NCBI GenBank assembly: GCA_002471865.1
Contig: DKQU01000033.1
Coordinates: 7,414 to 30,277 of the forward strand
Direction of reading: 5' to 3'
Length of the DNA stretch: 22,864 nt
Source: Fidelibacterota bacterium UBA7300
GTDB taxonomy: Bacteria; Fidelibacterota; Marinisomatia; Marinisomatales; UBA2128
Each line of letters opens with the position of its first letter. Position 1 is the stretch's first letter. Positions 1 to 7,367 of this stretch are shown here, piece by piece. The position numbers were made by a program, and so were the translations under genes. The notes under the pieces are model-generated. The model did no database searches, was not told where the DNA came from, and saw only the letters and a list, made by a program, of their open reading frames with translations.

Positions 1-10
1 CAAAGTAAAA

Positions 11-667
11 TTAGTTGTCTAAGAAAAGAGATTTATCGAGACTAGCAAAAAAGCGTTGAAAGAATTCCGGCTCCTGAACTGGCCCGGCTGAAACCACACT
101 CCCTCCAACCAACTTCTCTCCCTGAGCACTTACGCGCACCTTAGTCTGATCTTCGCCGACAGTTTCTAGATTTACTGTCACCTTGTAATTGTAGACAACA
201 GGACCGCTCGGTCCATCGTCATCGTGGATAAAGTGGTGTTGCTCTGAATCACCATCATCACCGTTACCATCGCTTCCACCACTTGTCAGTAAAGCTATAA
301 AACCGACAAACAAAACCGCTACCGCGGCAACTCCGCAGATCTTCTTCCAGTCTAAAGGCTCATCAATACCCTTTTCCTCAATAGTGTCGGCCTGCTTGCC
401 TTCTGTATGGCGACTGGCTTGAATGAGTCCGAGATCCGCTTCCACCACATCCATACTGTAGTAAAGATCCTGGAGAACATTCAGTGACGATTTAAACACT
501 TGGTTGTACTCCGCACCAACAATCCGGGTCTCCATACTTCTCGCCTCTGCTACCGTTGCCGGAGGTTTTGTAGGAGCACAGCCGGCAATAAAAGAGATGA
601 GGTAGAGTTTAAGAATAAGACTCGCAGTCCTCATTAGACGGGTTCTGGGTTCTCTGAAACTCTTCAC
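11..667 (-). CDS. Putative lipoprotein with an internal hydrophobic segment, unknown function
   Basis: I do not recognise a named family. The 218-residue product starts at GTG (665-667), directly abutting the TAG stop of the upstream lipoprotein gene, so the two are probably co-transcribed and translationally coupled. An alternative ATG at 632-634 (residue 12) would give a more typical signal peptide. Either way a lipobox (IAGC, Cys30 by the long numbering) predicts type II processing and lipid anchoring. Residues about 43-90 form a domain with a pattern (ETRIVGAEYNQVF...VEADLGLIQAS) seen in many small envelope lipoproteins. Residues about 110-128 are strongly hydrophobic and could form a membrane helix or hairpin. 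They are followed by a Gly/Asp/His-rich stretch at 129-153 that could bind metal (inference). The C-terminal 60 residues look like beta strands. No strong Shine-Dalgarno sequence lies before either start. Confidence 0.75.
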   Translation of the reverse strand: MKSFREPRTRLMRTASLILKLYLISFIAGCAPTKPPATVAEARSMETRIVGAEYNQVFKSSLNVLQDLYYSMDVVEADLGLIQASRHTEGKQADTIEEKGIDEPLDWKKICGVAAVAVLFVGFIALLTSGGSDGNGDDGDSEQHHFIHDDDGPSGPVVYNYKVTVNLETVGEDQTKVRVSAQGEKLVGGSVVSAGPVQEPEFFQRFFASLDKSLFLDN

Positions 668-1009
668 CTAAAATTCTGTTGAATGATATGAGTAGTCAGC
701 AACACGACCTCCGCCATCAAATGTGATAAGCACGGTGAGGGTACGTTGGGTTGATTCCTCTGAACTCCAGAAAAGGAAGCCACGGCTCGTTGACTCTTTG
801 GACACACGATCATACGTCCATATCTCATTACCATCGTTGTTCTTAGAGATAATATTGGGGGCGCCGAGTGCTTCCTGAATTTCACCGCCGGTCATCCCCG
901 TATGGATTGAGGATTGTACTGTGCCGAGGGTCATACGGTCAGCCTGAGATTGTGGCGCACAACTGATTAGAAAAAGCATAATTCCTGCCTGTAATAATTT
1001 TCTGTTCAT
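668..1009 (-). CDS. Small SmpA/BamE-like lipoprotein
   Basis: A 113-residue protein with a type II signal peptide: short basic start (MNRK), hydrophobic core and lipobox LISC with Cys17. The mature part has the SmpA/OmlA (BamE-like) pattern: a GMT-x-x-E-I-x-E-ALGAP turn near residues 38-51, followed by strands around IWTYDR and LTVLITFDGGGRV. BamE-fold lipoproteins usually sit in the periplasmic leaflet of the outer membrane and act as assembly accessories. Whether this one joins the BAM complex cannot be told, and it lies apart from any bam gene. ATG start at 1007-1009 with a good Shine-Dalgarno (AGGGAGA) about 8 nt upstream. It is the first gene of a two-gene unit with the 218-residue lipoprotein, and is divergent from the ABC-importer operon. 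Confidence 0.75.
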   Translation of the reverse strand: MNRKLLQAGIMLFLISCAPQSQADRMTLGTVQSSIHTGMTGGEIQEALGAPNIISKNNDGNEIWTYDRVSKESTSRGFLFWSSEESTQRTLTVLITFDGGGRVADYSYHSTEF

Positions 1010-1107
1010 TATTTTATCTCCCTTGTTACCAGCTTTTTCAATTTACGTCATCTCGTTATGACAGTTCCAATTTTATTTCGTTATAGAAAAAATCAGGTTC
1101 TGACCTA

Positions 1108-1143
1108 TTGTAATTGACTCACATTTCTCCTATACTCAGTCCG
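1108..1143 (+). promoter_or_regulatory. Candidate sigma70-like promoter for the ABC-importer operon (leaderless)
   Basis: TTGTAA (1108-1113), a 17-nt spacer, then TATACT (1131-1136). The -10 box ends 7 nt before the GTG start of the binding-protein gene at 1143, so transcription would begin at or next to the start codon. No Shine-Dalgarno sequence is visible before the GTG, which fits a leaderless message. This is read from the sequence only; the RNA polymerase preferences of this organism are unknown. Confidence 0.4.
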
Positions 1144-2699
1144 TGCCCAAATTACTTCAACGCCTATTACTGTCCATACTTATCTTGCTCATTGCTTGTC
1201 AGCAGAAGCCGGATCCGGGAATGCTTGTCCTTGCCCGCACGGGAGATATCAAAAGTTTTGACCCGGCTCTGGCGGTAGATGTCCGCTCCGGACAGATCAT
1301 CGCCCTCACATACGACAACCTCGTTCACTTCGGTAACAGCACGGAACTAGTCCCCGGCATTGCCGAGTCATGGACTCTTTCTGACGATGGTCTCACTTAT
1401 ACTTTCTACCTTCACAGAGGATTTCGCTTCCACGATGGCACTGAGATCACAGCTAAAGATGTACGTTATTCTTTTGAACGCGCAGCTCAAGGACCACAGA
1501 GCTGGCTCTTTACTCGCATTGCCGGCTCCGACAAATTCCTCACTGAAGAAAACTCTCACATTACAGGAATCTTACTACCGGAAGGTGATGAAGGATATAA
1601 AGTGAAAATAACTCTAAAAGAGACTTTCTCTCCCTTTATACAATTTATGGCCATGCCTGCCGCTGCAGTTGTTAACCGAAAAGCTATTGAAGGCGGTTCC
1701 ATTGATCTGACAGTTGAGGCCGCCGGCTCCGGTCCTTGGGTGCTGGAAGAGTGGGTACGGGATGGGCACATGCTTTTCTCTGCCAACGATGACTATTTCC
1801 ATAAACCACCTAGGATGAAGAAACTCAAGCTACGAATAATCTCAGAGGAAATGACACAATCAGCAGAGTTTGAGGCGGGGAATCTGGACATTGTTAGCAT
1901 TCCCGGAGCTGAAACTGAAATGTGGCGGAAGGACCCTCGATGGGAGGGGTTGATTTATGAACAACAGGAGTTAAACACCTATTACATTGGGCTAAACTGT
2001 TCCCGTCCACCATTTAATGATGCCCGCGTACGACAAGCCATGAATCTGGCGGTGGACCGGGAGAAAATTCTACGGTTCGTTCTATCGGGAAATGGAACAC
2101 TTGCTCATGGCACCATCCCTCCCGGTATCTCAGGCTACGATCACACCAAGGATCCGTATCCCTATAATCCGACCAAAGCAAAACAACTTTTAACTGAAGC
2201 CGGCCATCCTAACGGCTTCACCATGAAGCTCTGGCAAAGTCAAGCTTCCGGCCTGGCGCAGGTGATGGAGGCGTTTCAATCTTACTGGAAAGCGGTGGGC
2301 ATTAACGCCGCCATTATCCGTAACGATTGGAATGTATTTAAAGCCGCCATCCGAGATGGAAAGCCTGACGCCTATTACCTCGACTGGTTTGCTGACTACC
2401 CTGATGGAGAAAATTTTCTCTTTCCCTTGTTTCACTCATCTGAATCCATGACCAAACGGAACCGTTATTCCAACCCTGAAGTGGATCAGCGTATCGAAGA
2501 GGTTCAATCTATAGCTGATTCACCTGAGCGCAACCGATTAATGACTGAAGTGGACAGCCTAATCTTCTATGACGCTCCATGGGTTTTTCTATGGCACTCC
2601 GTGAGCCAAGTGGTTACACAGCCGTGGATATCGAGCTTTGAACCGAAGTTGATGTTCAATGCTCAGCGATATACAACTGTAAGTAAGGAAATGTATTAA
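1143..2699 (+). CDS. ABC transporter substrate-binding lipoprotein, peptide/nickel type (SBP family 5)
   Basis: A 518-residue DppA/OppA-like binding protein, about the usual family length. It has an N-terminal lipoprotein signal (hydrophobic residues 5-17, lipobox LIAC, Cys19), so it would be tethered at the membrane facing the periplasm. Family hallmarks include the early SFDPA segment near residue 38, the region LVPGIAESWTLSDDGLTYTF (about 68-87), FHDGTEITAKDVRYSFER (about 96-113) and the central ARVRQAMNLAVDREKI (about 294-309). These place it in SBP_bac_5, which binds oligopeptides, dipeptides, nickel or other small ligands; the exact ligand is not readable. The GTG start is needed to include the signal peptide, and no ribosome binding site precedes it. 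Two permease genes follow in the same direction after a 49-nt gap. No ATPase gene accompanies the three. Confidence 0.92.
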   Translation: MPKLLQRLLLSILILLIACQQKPDPGMLVLARTGDIKSFDPALAVDVRSGQIIALTYDNLVHFGNSTELVPGIAESWTLSDDGLTYTFYLHRGFRFHDGTEITAKDVRYSFERAAQGPQSWLFTRIAGSDKFLTEENSHITGILLPEGDEGYKVKITLKETFSPFIQFMAMPAAAVVNRKAIEGGSIDLTVEAAGSGPWVLEEWVRDGHMLFSANDDYFHKPPRMKKLKLRIISEEMTQSAEFEAGNLDIVSIPGAETEMWRKDPRWEGLIYEQQELNTYYIGLNCSRPPFNDARVRQAMNLAVDREKILRFVLSGNGTLAHGTIPPGISGYDHTKDPYPYNPTKAKQLLTEAGHPNGFTMKLWQSQASGLAQVMEAFQSYWKAVGINAAIIRNDWNVFKAAIRDGKPDAYYLDWFADYPDGENFLFPLFHSSESMTKRNRYSNPEVDQRIEEVQSIADSPERNRLMTEVDSLIFYDAPWVFLWHSVSQVVTQPWISSFEPKLMFNAQRYTTVSKEMY

Positions 2700-2748
2700 T
2701 GAATCGACATAACTTGATGCGGATTAGTATCTCCTCCAGCAGTTAATT

Positions 2749-3681
2749 ATGACAACTTATCTCATTAAAAGAATCCTCCATACGATTCCCGTCATATTTG
2801 GGGTGATTGTTTTCACATTTATACTAATGTATGTAGTCCCCGGTGATCCAGTTCTCTCCATGGTGGGAGAACGGTACGACGAAGCGACTATCCAGAGACT
2901 GCGAGATAATCTTCACCTTGATGATCCTCTCTGGAAACAGTTTGGGAATTACGTGGGGAATCTCTTAAAGGGAGATCTTGGTAATTCCTTCATTACTATG
3001 CGTCCCGTAGCAAATGATTTGATGGATAAATTCCCCTTTACTCTTCTTCTTGCCTCTTCCGCCATGATTGTGTCAATAGTAGTGGGACTGGCAGTGGGAA
3101 TTATCTCCTCGCTAAAGCCCAATTCACTCCTCGACCGTGGAACTATGCTGCTTGCTCTCACTGGCATTTCGGCGCCGGTCTTTTGGGTAGGGCTTCTTCT
3201 TATCCTTATAGTAGGGGTGAATCTCAAGTGGTTGCCACCCACTGGTTACGGCGGCGTTGAATACCTTATCCTGCCGGCAATTGCATTGGGCACACGATCA
3301 GCTGCCTTTCTAGCTCGTGTTACCCGCTCAACAATGTTAGATGTACTCCAGCAAGACTACATTAGAACGGCCCGGGCAAAAGGGCTCCCTGAATGGAAAG
3401 TGATTTTGAAGCACGCATTTCCCAATACGTTGATTCCTATTATTACTATCATAGGGGTTGACTTTGGAAGCTATCTTTCCGGCGCAGTATTGACAGAATC
3501 CATATTTGGCTGGCCGGGGATTGGTCGGTTTGCGCTCGATGCCATCCTGAAGCGGGACTTCCCGGTAATTCAAGGAACTGTTCTTTTTACTGCTATGATG
3601 TTCATTTTTGCTAACTTGATTGTGGATCTGCTGTACGGTGTAGTGGATCCAAAGGTTCGTCTGGAGCGCAGTAATGAGTAA
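2749..3681 (+). CDS. dppB: ABC transporter permease, DppB/OppB type
   Basis: A 310-residue inner-membrane permease of the binding-protein-dependent transport family (BPD_transp_1 with the OppB-type N-terminus). The start MTTYLIKRILHTIPVIFGV gives the first helix, followed by the family signature VVPGDPV (about 29-35), a periplasmic region with LHLDDPLWKQF, and then five further hydrophobic segments. The ATPase-contacting EAA loop is seen around DYIRTARAKGLPEWKVI (about 203-219), with the typical HAFPNTLIP after it. Length and order are normal for DppB. It would form the channel with the next gene product, whose start overlaps its stop by 8 nt (ATG at 3674, TAA at 3679-3681), indicating translational coupling. 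Confidence 0.93.
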   Translation: MTTYLIKRILHTIPVIFGVIVFTFILMYVVPGDPVLSMVGERYDEATIQRLRDNLHLDDPLWKQFGNYVGNLLKGDLGNSFITMRPVANDLMDKFPFTLLLASSAMIVSIVVGLAVGIISSLKPNSLLDRGTMLLALTGISAPVFWVGLLLILIVGVNLKWLPPTGYGGVEYLILPAIALGTRSAAFLARVTRSTMLDVLQQDYIRTARAKGLPEWKVILKHAFPNTLIPIITIIGVDFGSYLSGAVLTESIFGWPGIGRFALDAILKRDFPVIQGTVLFTAMMFIFANLIVDLLYGVVDPKVRLERSNE

Positions 3682-4723
3682 ACAAAAACAAGGATTGTGG
3701 TTCGACGCATGGGTACGGATGAAAAAAAATCGAACAGCCATGTTCGGCTTTTGGTTGGTAACAATTATTCTTGTGATAGCATTGTTCGGACCATGGTTAG
3801 CGCCAATGGATCCTGATATTCAAATACTCGAATATCAGCGTAAGCCCGCCGGCTTTAGGGGGAATGTTATCGTACTGAAGAAGGGTGAGCTAATGGTGAG
3901 CCCCATCGTACCGATAGAGTCATTCACCGTGAAAAACGACTCACTCAGCTATACAGATTTACTGGGACGATCAGCTTCTGTACATAAGAGTGAGCTAAAT
4001 GGAACATCGGAAAATAATTGGCACCGGCAACCCCGCTTCTGGCTTGGAACAGACAATTTCGGCCGGGACATTCTGTCGCGGATTATCCACGGTGCGCGCA
4101 TTTCCGTGGAAGTGGGCTTCATCGCCAGTACACTGTCGCTCCTCATCGGAACGATTCTGGGGTTGCTGTCAGGTTATTACGGGCGCTGGATAGACACAAT
4201 CATAATGCGGCTGACTGACATCATGTTTGGCTTCCCGGCGCTGCTTTTCCTCATCGGCATCACGGCTGCGTTCGAACCAAGCCTGACGGTAGTCTTTTTC
4301 GCCATCGGCTTCGTAAGCTGGCCATCCATGGCTCGGGTCGTGCGTGGACAAGTATTGAGCGTGAAGGAATTTGAGTATATTCAGGCAGCAAAGGTATTGG
4401 GGCTCAGTGATATCCGTATTCTGTTAAGACACATCCTGCCTAATTGTCTGGCACCTATTATTGTTGCTTACACCATGGGGATCGCCGGCGCCATTATGGC
4501 TGAGGCGAGCCTCTCGTTTCTAGGGCTGGGTGCCCAACCGCCCACGCCATCATGGGGAGCCATGATCAACTATGGAAAAGATTTTCTTCGGGTAGCACCG
4601 TGGATGAGCCTCTACCCCGGCATCGCTATCGCCATGACTGTTCTGGGTTTCAATCTTCTAGGAGATGGATTGCGTGATGCGCTGGATCCAAAGATGAAAA
4701 TTGACCGGAGGCAGGCGGGGTAA
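3674..4723 (+). CDS. dppC: ABC transporter permease, DppC/OppC type, with enlarged extracytoplasmic loop
   Basis: A 349-residue partner permease. The N-terminal OppC-type region (RMKKNRTAMFGFWLV, helix at about 24-43, then LFGPWLAPMDPD) is followed by the diagnostic LGTDNFGRDILSRIIHGARIS (about 124-144) that opens the transport domain. The EAA loop is around EFEYIQAAKVLGLSDIRIL (about 234-252) with HILPN after it. The end reads LLGDGLRDALDPKMK, as is typical. Between helix 1 and the GTDxxGRD motif lie about 75 residues, more than in E. coli OppC/DppC and more like the enlarged loop of YejE-type permeases (from memory). It is the last gene of the operon, followed by a hairpin terminator. Confidence 0.92.
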   Translation: MSKQKQGLWFDAWVRMKKNRTAMFGFWLVTIILVIALFGPWLAPMDPDIQILEYQRKPAGFRGNVIVLKKGELMVSPIVPIESFTVKNDSLSYTDLLGRSASVHKSELNGTSENNWHRQPRFWLGTDNFGRDILSRIIHGARISVEVGFIASTLSLLIGTILGLLSGYYGRWIDTIIMRLTDIMFGFPALLFLIGITAAFEPSLTVVFFAIGFVSWPSMARVVRGQVLSVKEFEYIQAAKVLGLSDIRILLRHILPNCLAPIIVAYTMGIAGAIMAEASLSFLGLGAQPPTPSWGAMINYGKDFLRVAPWMSLYPGIAIAMTVLGFNLLGDGLRDALDPKMKIDRRQAG

Positions 4724-4725
4724 AT

Positions 4726-4760
4726 AAAAAAGATGACATAAAAGATGCCATCATTTTTTT
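4726..4760. terminator. Bidirectional intrinsic terminator between convergent genes
   Basis: Stem GATGACAT (4732-4739) pairs with ATGCCATC (4745-4752), 7 of 8 positions with one A-C mismatch, around a 5-nt loop. It is flanked by an A run on the left and a T run (4754-4760) on the right, so it reads as a terminator on both strands. It lies between the permease gene (+) and the malic enzyme gene (-), where both need termination. Confidence 0.7.
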
Positions 4761-4782
4761 ATACGCAGTATTTAAAACCTCT

Positions 4783-6420
4783 CTACACGTACGACTCGTA
4801 ATTCGGCTCATACTGTCGAGATTTCATATATTCCAGCAGGTTGTCTGGCCGTTCTACCGTAGCCAGACCTCGCTCATACGCTACCCCTGCCACAGCCGCT
4901 GCAATCACTGCTGACACATCACGAATTTGAGTAAGCGGTGGGTAGATACAACCACTCACCAAGTCATCTTCAGTTACTTCATTGGCTAACGCCTTGGCTG
5001 CAGCAAAGAACATCTCGTCCGTCACGTGCTTGGTTCCGCATTCGATTGCACCGAGACCAACACCGGGAAATACATAGGCGTTATTGCCCTGCCCTGGGAT
5101 GTAGGTTTTACCATCCAGTGTCACCGGCTTAAAGGGGCTGCCGCTGGCGAAAATGGCTCTTCCATTTGTCCAACTGTAAGCTTGTTCCGCCGTGCATTCA
5201 GCTTTAGACGTGGGATTCGACAGAGCAAAGATTACCGGCTGCTCATTGATTTCACCCACAGCTTCCACGATAGGTTGAGTGAAAGTCTGCGGTTGCCCAG
5301 ACACACCAACAAGAATGGTCGGTTTCAAAGTCTCCACTGCAGATAAAAGATCGGGGACAAGCTCGTGATCGTGAGCATAAGCCAGTTTGTGATTCTGTAA
5401 ATTCTCGCGGCTCTTGACCACCAGCCCCTTGGAGTCCACCAGCCAGCACTGTCTCTTGGCTTTATCGTGAGACATCCCTTCAGCTTCCATAGCAGAAACG
5501 ATGAGATTAGCAATCCCAACCCCCGCTTCACCTGCACCTTGGAATAGGATTTTCTGATCAGTAAGCTTCTGATCGGTTATGCGGAGAGCGGAGTAAATTC
5601 CCGCCAAGGTCACACTGGCTGTACCCTGGATATCATCATTAAAGGTACAAACCTTCTTCTGATATTTCCGCAGAAGACGGAAAGCGTTAAAATTACTGAA
5701 GTCCTCGAACTGAATGAGTGCGCCGGGAAATACATCCTGCACTGCCCAGACAACTTCGTCAATCAGTTCATCATACTCATCTCCGCGGATACGATTTCGG
5801 AGTAGCCCAATGTAAAGAGGATCTTTAAGAAGTTCCTCGTTATTCGTCCCCACATCAATTGTAATCGGAAGGCAAAGTGATGGATGAACACCGGCGCAGA
5901 CGGTATAGAGAGCGAGCTTCCCGATAGGAATTCCCATCCCGTTGGCGCCCAAGTCTCCTAAGCCGAGAATCCGTTCGCCATCGGTTACTACAATAATGCC
6001 AACCTTTTTCATGGGCCAGTTGCGCAGAACATCGGCAATGCACCCCTTGTCATTTATGGTAAGATAAAGTCCCCGGGGGCGACGCCATATATGCCCAAAA
6101 AGCTGGCACGCCTTACCAACAACGGGAGTGTAAATGATGGGCATAATCTCCTCTATATTATCAATAACCGTCCGGTAAAAAAGAGTTTCGTTCCTATCCT
6201 GTAAAGCCACCATGTAGATGTATTTCTCCAGGTCATTTGTTTTGTTGTGAAAGTTCTCGAGAATCCGCTTGCTCTGTTCTTCCCCGGTAAATATCCTGGG
6301 CGGGAGGAGCCCTCGTAGCGCCAGTTTATCCCGCTCTTCTTCGGTGAAGGCAGTCCCTTTGTTTAGCGTAGGATCATGAAGAAGATCAACACCGCCGGAA
6401 ACATTTTTTGAGGTAAGCAT
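4783..6420 (-). CDS. maeA: Malic enzyme, long form (NAD(P)-dependent, malate to pyruvate + CO2)
   Basis: A 545-residue long-form malic enzyme, related to eukaryotic/plant and E. coli MaeA enzymes and not the short bacterial MaeB type. The N-terminal domain holds IIYTPVVGKACQ (catalytic Tyr97), the stretch TDGERILGLGDLGANG (146-161) and IGKLALYTVCAGV (catalytic Lys168). Metal ligands are in QFEDF (Glu239, Asp240) and FNDDIQGT (Asp262/263). The dinucleotide fold starts at FQGAGEAGVGIA (about 293-304), followed by the WLVDSKGLVVKSR segment and SNPTSKAECTAEQAY. That segment, with the downstream AHDHE, resembles NADP-dependent animal and plant enzymes; NADP preference is therefore an inference. 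ATG start with an AGAGGG ribosome site about 10 nt upstream and a good promoter further up. Single-gene unit, divergent from nuoB. Confidence 0.95.
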   Translation of the reverse strand: MLTSKNVSGGVDLLHDPTLNKGTAFTEEERDKLALRGLLPPRIFTGEEQSKRILENFHNKTNDLEKYIYMVALQDRNETLFYRTVIDNIEEIMPIIYTPVVGKACQLFGHIWRRPRGLYLTINDKGCIADVLRNWPMKKVGIIVVTDGERILGLGDLGANGMGIPIGKLALYTVCAGVHPSLCLPITIDVGTNNEELLKDPLYIGLLRNRIRGDEYDELIDEVVWAVQDVFPGALIQFEDFSNFNAFRLLRKYQKKVCTFNDDIQGTASVTLAGIYSALRITDQKLTDQKILFQGAGEAGVGIANLIVSAMEAEGMSHDKAKRQCWLVDSKGLVVKSRENLQNHKLAYAHDHELVPDLLSAVETLKPTILVGVSGQPQTFTQPIVEAVGEINEQPVIFALSNPTSKAECTAEQAYSWTNGRAIFASGSPFKPVTLDGKTYIPGQGNNAYVFPGVGLGAIECGTKHVTDEMFFAAAKALANEVTEDDLVSGCIYPPLTQIRDVSAVIAAAVAGVAYERGLATVERPDNLLEYMKSRQYEPNYESYV

Positions 6421-6455
6421 GTCTATTCCCTCTTGAGAAATACATGGTTTAACAG

Positions 6456-6485
6456 ATTATAAAAGGTTGAAATAGTGATCGTTAA
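6456..6485 (-). promoter_or_regulatory. Candidate sigma70-like promoter of the malic enzyme gene
   Basis: On the minus strand, TTAACG (6480-6485) is followed after 18 nt by a consensus TATAAT (6456-6461). The predicted transcript start is near 6449, leaving a leader of about 28 nt that contains the AGAGGG ribosome binding site. Confidence 0.5.
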
Positions 6486-6493
6486 GCACATAA

Positions 6494-6537
6494 AAGGAGG
6501 TTGCTTGCTAGTGGAAAAATACGGAGGAATTAACTAA
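6494..6537 (+). other. Possible leader micro-ORF upstream of nuoB
   Basis: A strong Shine-Dalgarno (AAGGAGG, 6494-6500) stands 10 nt before a GTG (6511) that opens a frame of only eight codons (MEKYGGIN) closed by TAA at 6535-6537. A second SD-like CGGAGG (6521-6526) lies inside it. Neither is placed to serve nuoB, which starts about 100 nt later. It could be a leader peptide, a relic, or chance; the only evidence is the SD quality. Confidence 0.2.
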
Positions 6538-6570
6538 TAGAGCAATGAAAGTGACATGAAAAAATAAATA

Positions 6571-6597
6571 ATTATGAGTAAACAAGTTTGTCATAAT
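6571..6597 (+). repeat. Inverted repeat upstream of nuoB
   Basis: ATTATGA (6571-6577) and TCATAAT (6591-6597) are perfect 7-bp inverted arms. An additional inner AAAC/GTTT pairing lies between them. The element sits 33 nt before the nuoB start and could be an operator or an RNA hairpin; no T tract follows, so it is not a terminator. Confidence 0.35.
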
Positions 6598-6629
6598 AAT
6601 GGATATATCTAAATTACCCTCCCTGAAAA

Positions 6630-7163
6630 ATGAAGGACGGTTCTGGAAATATTATCGTAGCACCCTTGAACAAGCTTCTCAACTGGGCTCGCTCCACTTC
6701 TCCATGGTACTTCCAGTTTGGTTTAGCGTGTTGCGCTATCGAGATGATGGCTACGGCAGCCTCCCGCCACGACTTGGAGCGGATTGGTATGATGCCCCGT
6801 TCTTCTCCACGGCAAGCAGATGTAATGATTGTCGCCGGTACAGTCACCATGATGATGTCGCTCCGAGTAAAGCGACTCTACGAGCAGATGGCAGATCCCA
6901 AGTATGTCATTGCCATGGGAAGCTGTGCAACAAGCGGAGGTCCTTATTGGCAGCACGGTTATCATGTTCTAAAAGGTGTGGATATAGTTATTCCCGTAGA
7001 TGTTTATATTCCTGGGTGTCCACCACGACCTGAAGCTCTTATAGAAGGCTTGCTTCATCTTCAAGAGAAGATTCGAGATGAACGCCCCATTCAAGAGACA
7101 GTTATTCCAAATCTAAAAAATCTCTTTTCGAAGAAAAAAGCTCCTGCTGTCAAGGCAGACTAG
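6630..7163 (+). CDS. nuoB: NADH-quinone oxidoreductase subunit B (NuoB)
   Basis: A 177-residue peripheral-arm subunit of respiratory complex I that carries the terminal [4Fe-4S] cluster N2 next to the quinone site. All four ligands are visible: the tandem cysteines in FGLACCAIEMM (Cys34, Cys35), Cys99 in AMGSCATSGG and Cys130 in YIPGCPPRPEAL. The family sequence PRSSPRQADVMIVAGTVT (56-73) is intact. ATG start chosen because a stop (TGA, 6624-6626) lies two codons upstream in frame. The N-terminus before NIIV is only six residues, rather short for the family, and no Shine-Dalgarno precedes it. No other nuo gene is in this window; flanking genes are a divergent malic enzyme and a glutamate-cysteine ligase. 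The Lys-rich C-terminal tail (about 165-177) is variable in the family. Confidence 0.93.
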   Translation: MKDGSGNIIVAPLNKLLNWARSTSPWYFQFGLACCAIEMMATAASRHDLERIGMMPRSSPRQADVMIVAGTVTMMMSLRVKRLYEQMADPKYVIAMGSCATSGGPYWQHGYHVLKGVDIVIPVDVYIPGCPPRPEALIEGLLHLQEKIRDERPIQETVIPNLKNLFSKKKAPAVKAD

Positions 7164-7310
7164 CAATTTACCCCTCCCTCGCGCGACTTTCCACAATCAA
7201 CTCTTTTAACCAATTAATTTGAAGCGGAGAATACATACCACGGTCATTGATCGGGGTTGATGGAAACGACTAAATGATTGAACCAAAAAAAGAACTGAGG
7301 TGGTGGTGTT

Positions 7311-7356
7311 GGTGTGAAAATGTTGGTCTTGTTCTTTCTATAACTTATCTCACACC
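7311..7356 (+). repeat. Inverted repeat just upstream of the glutamate-cysteine ligase gene
   Basis: GGTGTGA (7311-7317) and TCACACC (7350-7356) are perfect inverted arms 32 nt apart, ending 11 nt before the ATG at 7368 and followed by ATAAATTTTTT. This may be a two-half-site operator or a large-loop hairpin. The 204-bp gap 7164-7367 otherwise shows only a short GGTGGTGGTGTT-type microrepeat and no gene. Confidence 0.3.
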
Positions 7357-7367
7357 ATAAATTTTTT

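Noticed and set aside
6599..7033. A 144-codon plus-strand frame overlapping nuoB
   Set aside because: It is out of frame with the clearly conserved NuoB, and its translation after the first few residues is rich in Arg, Ser and Cys without any domain. I keep only the idea of a one-base slip near its start.
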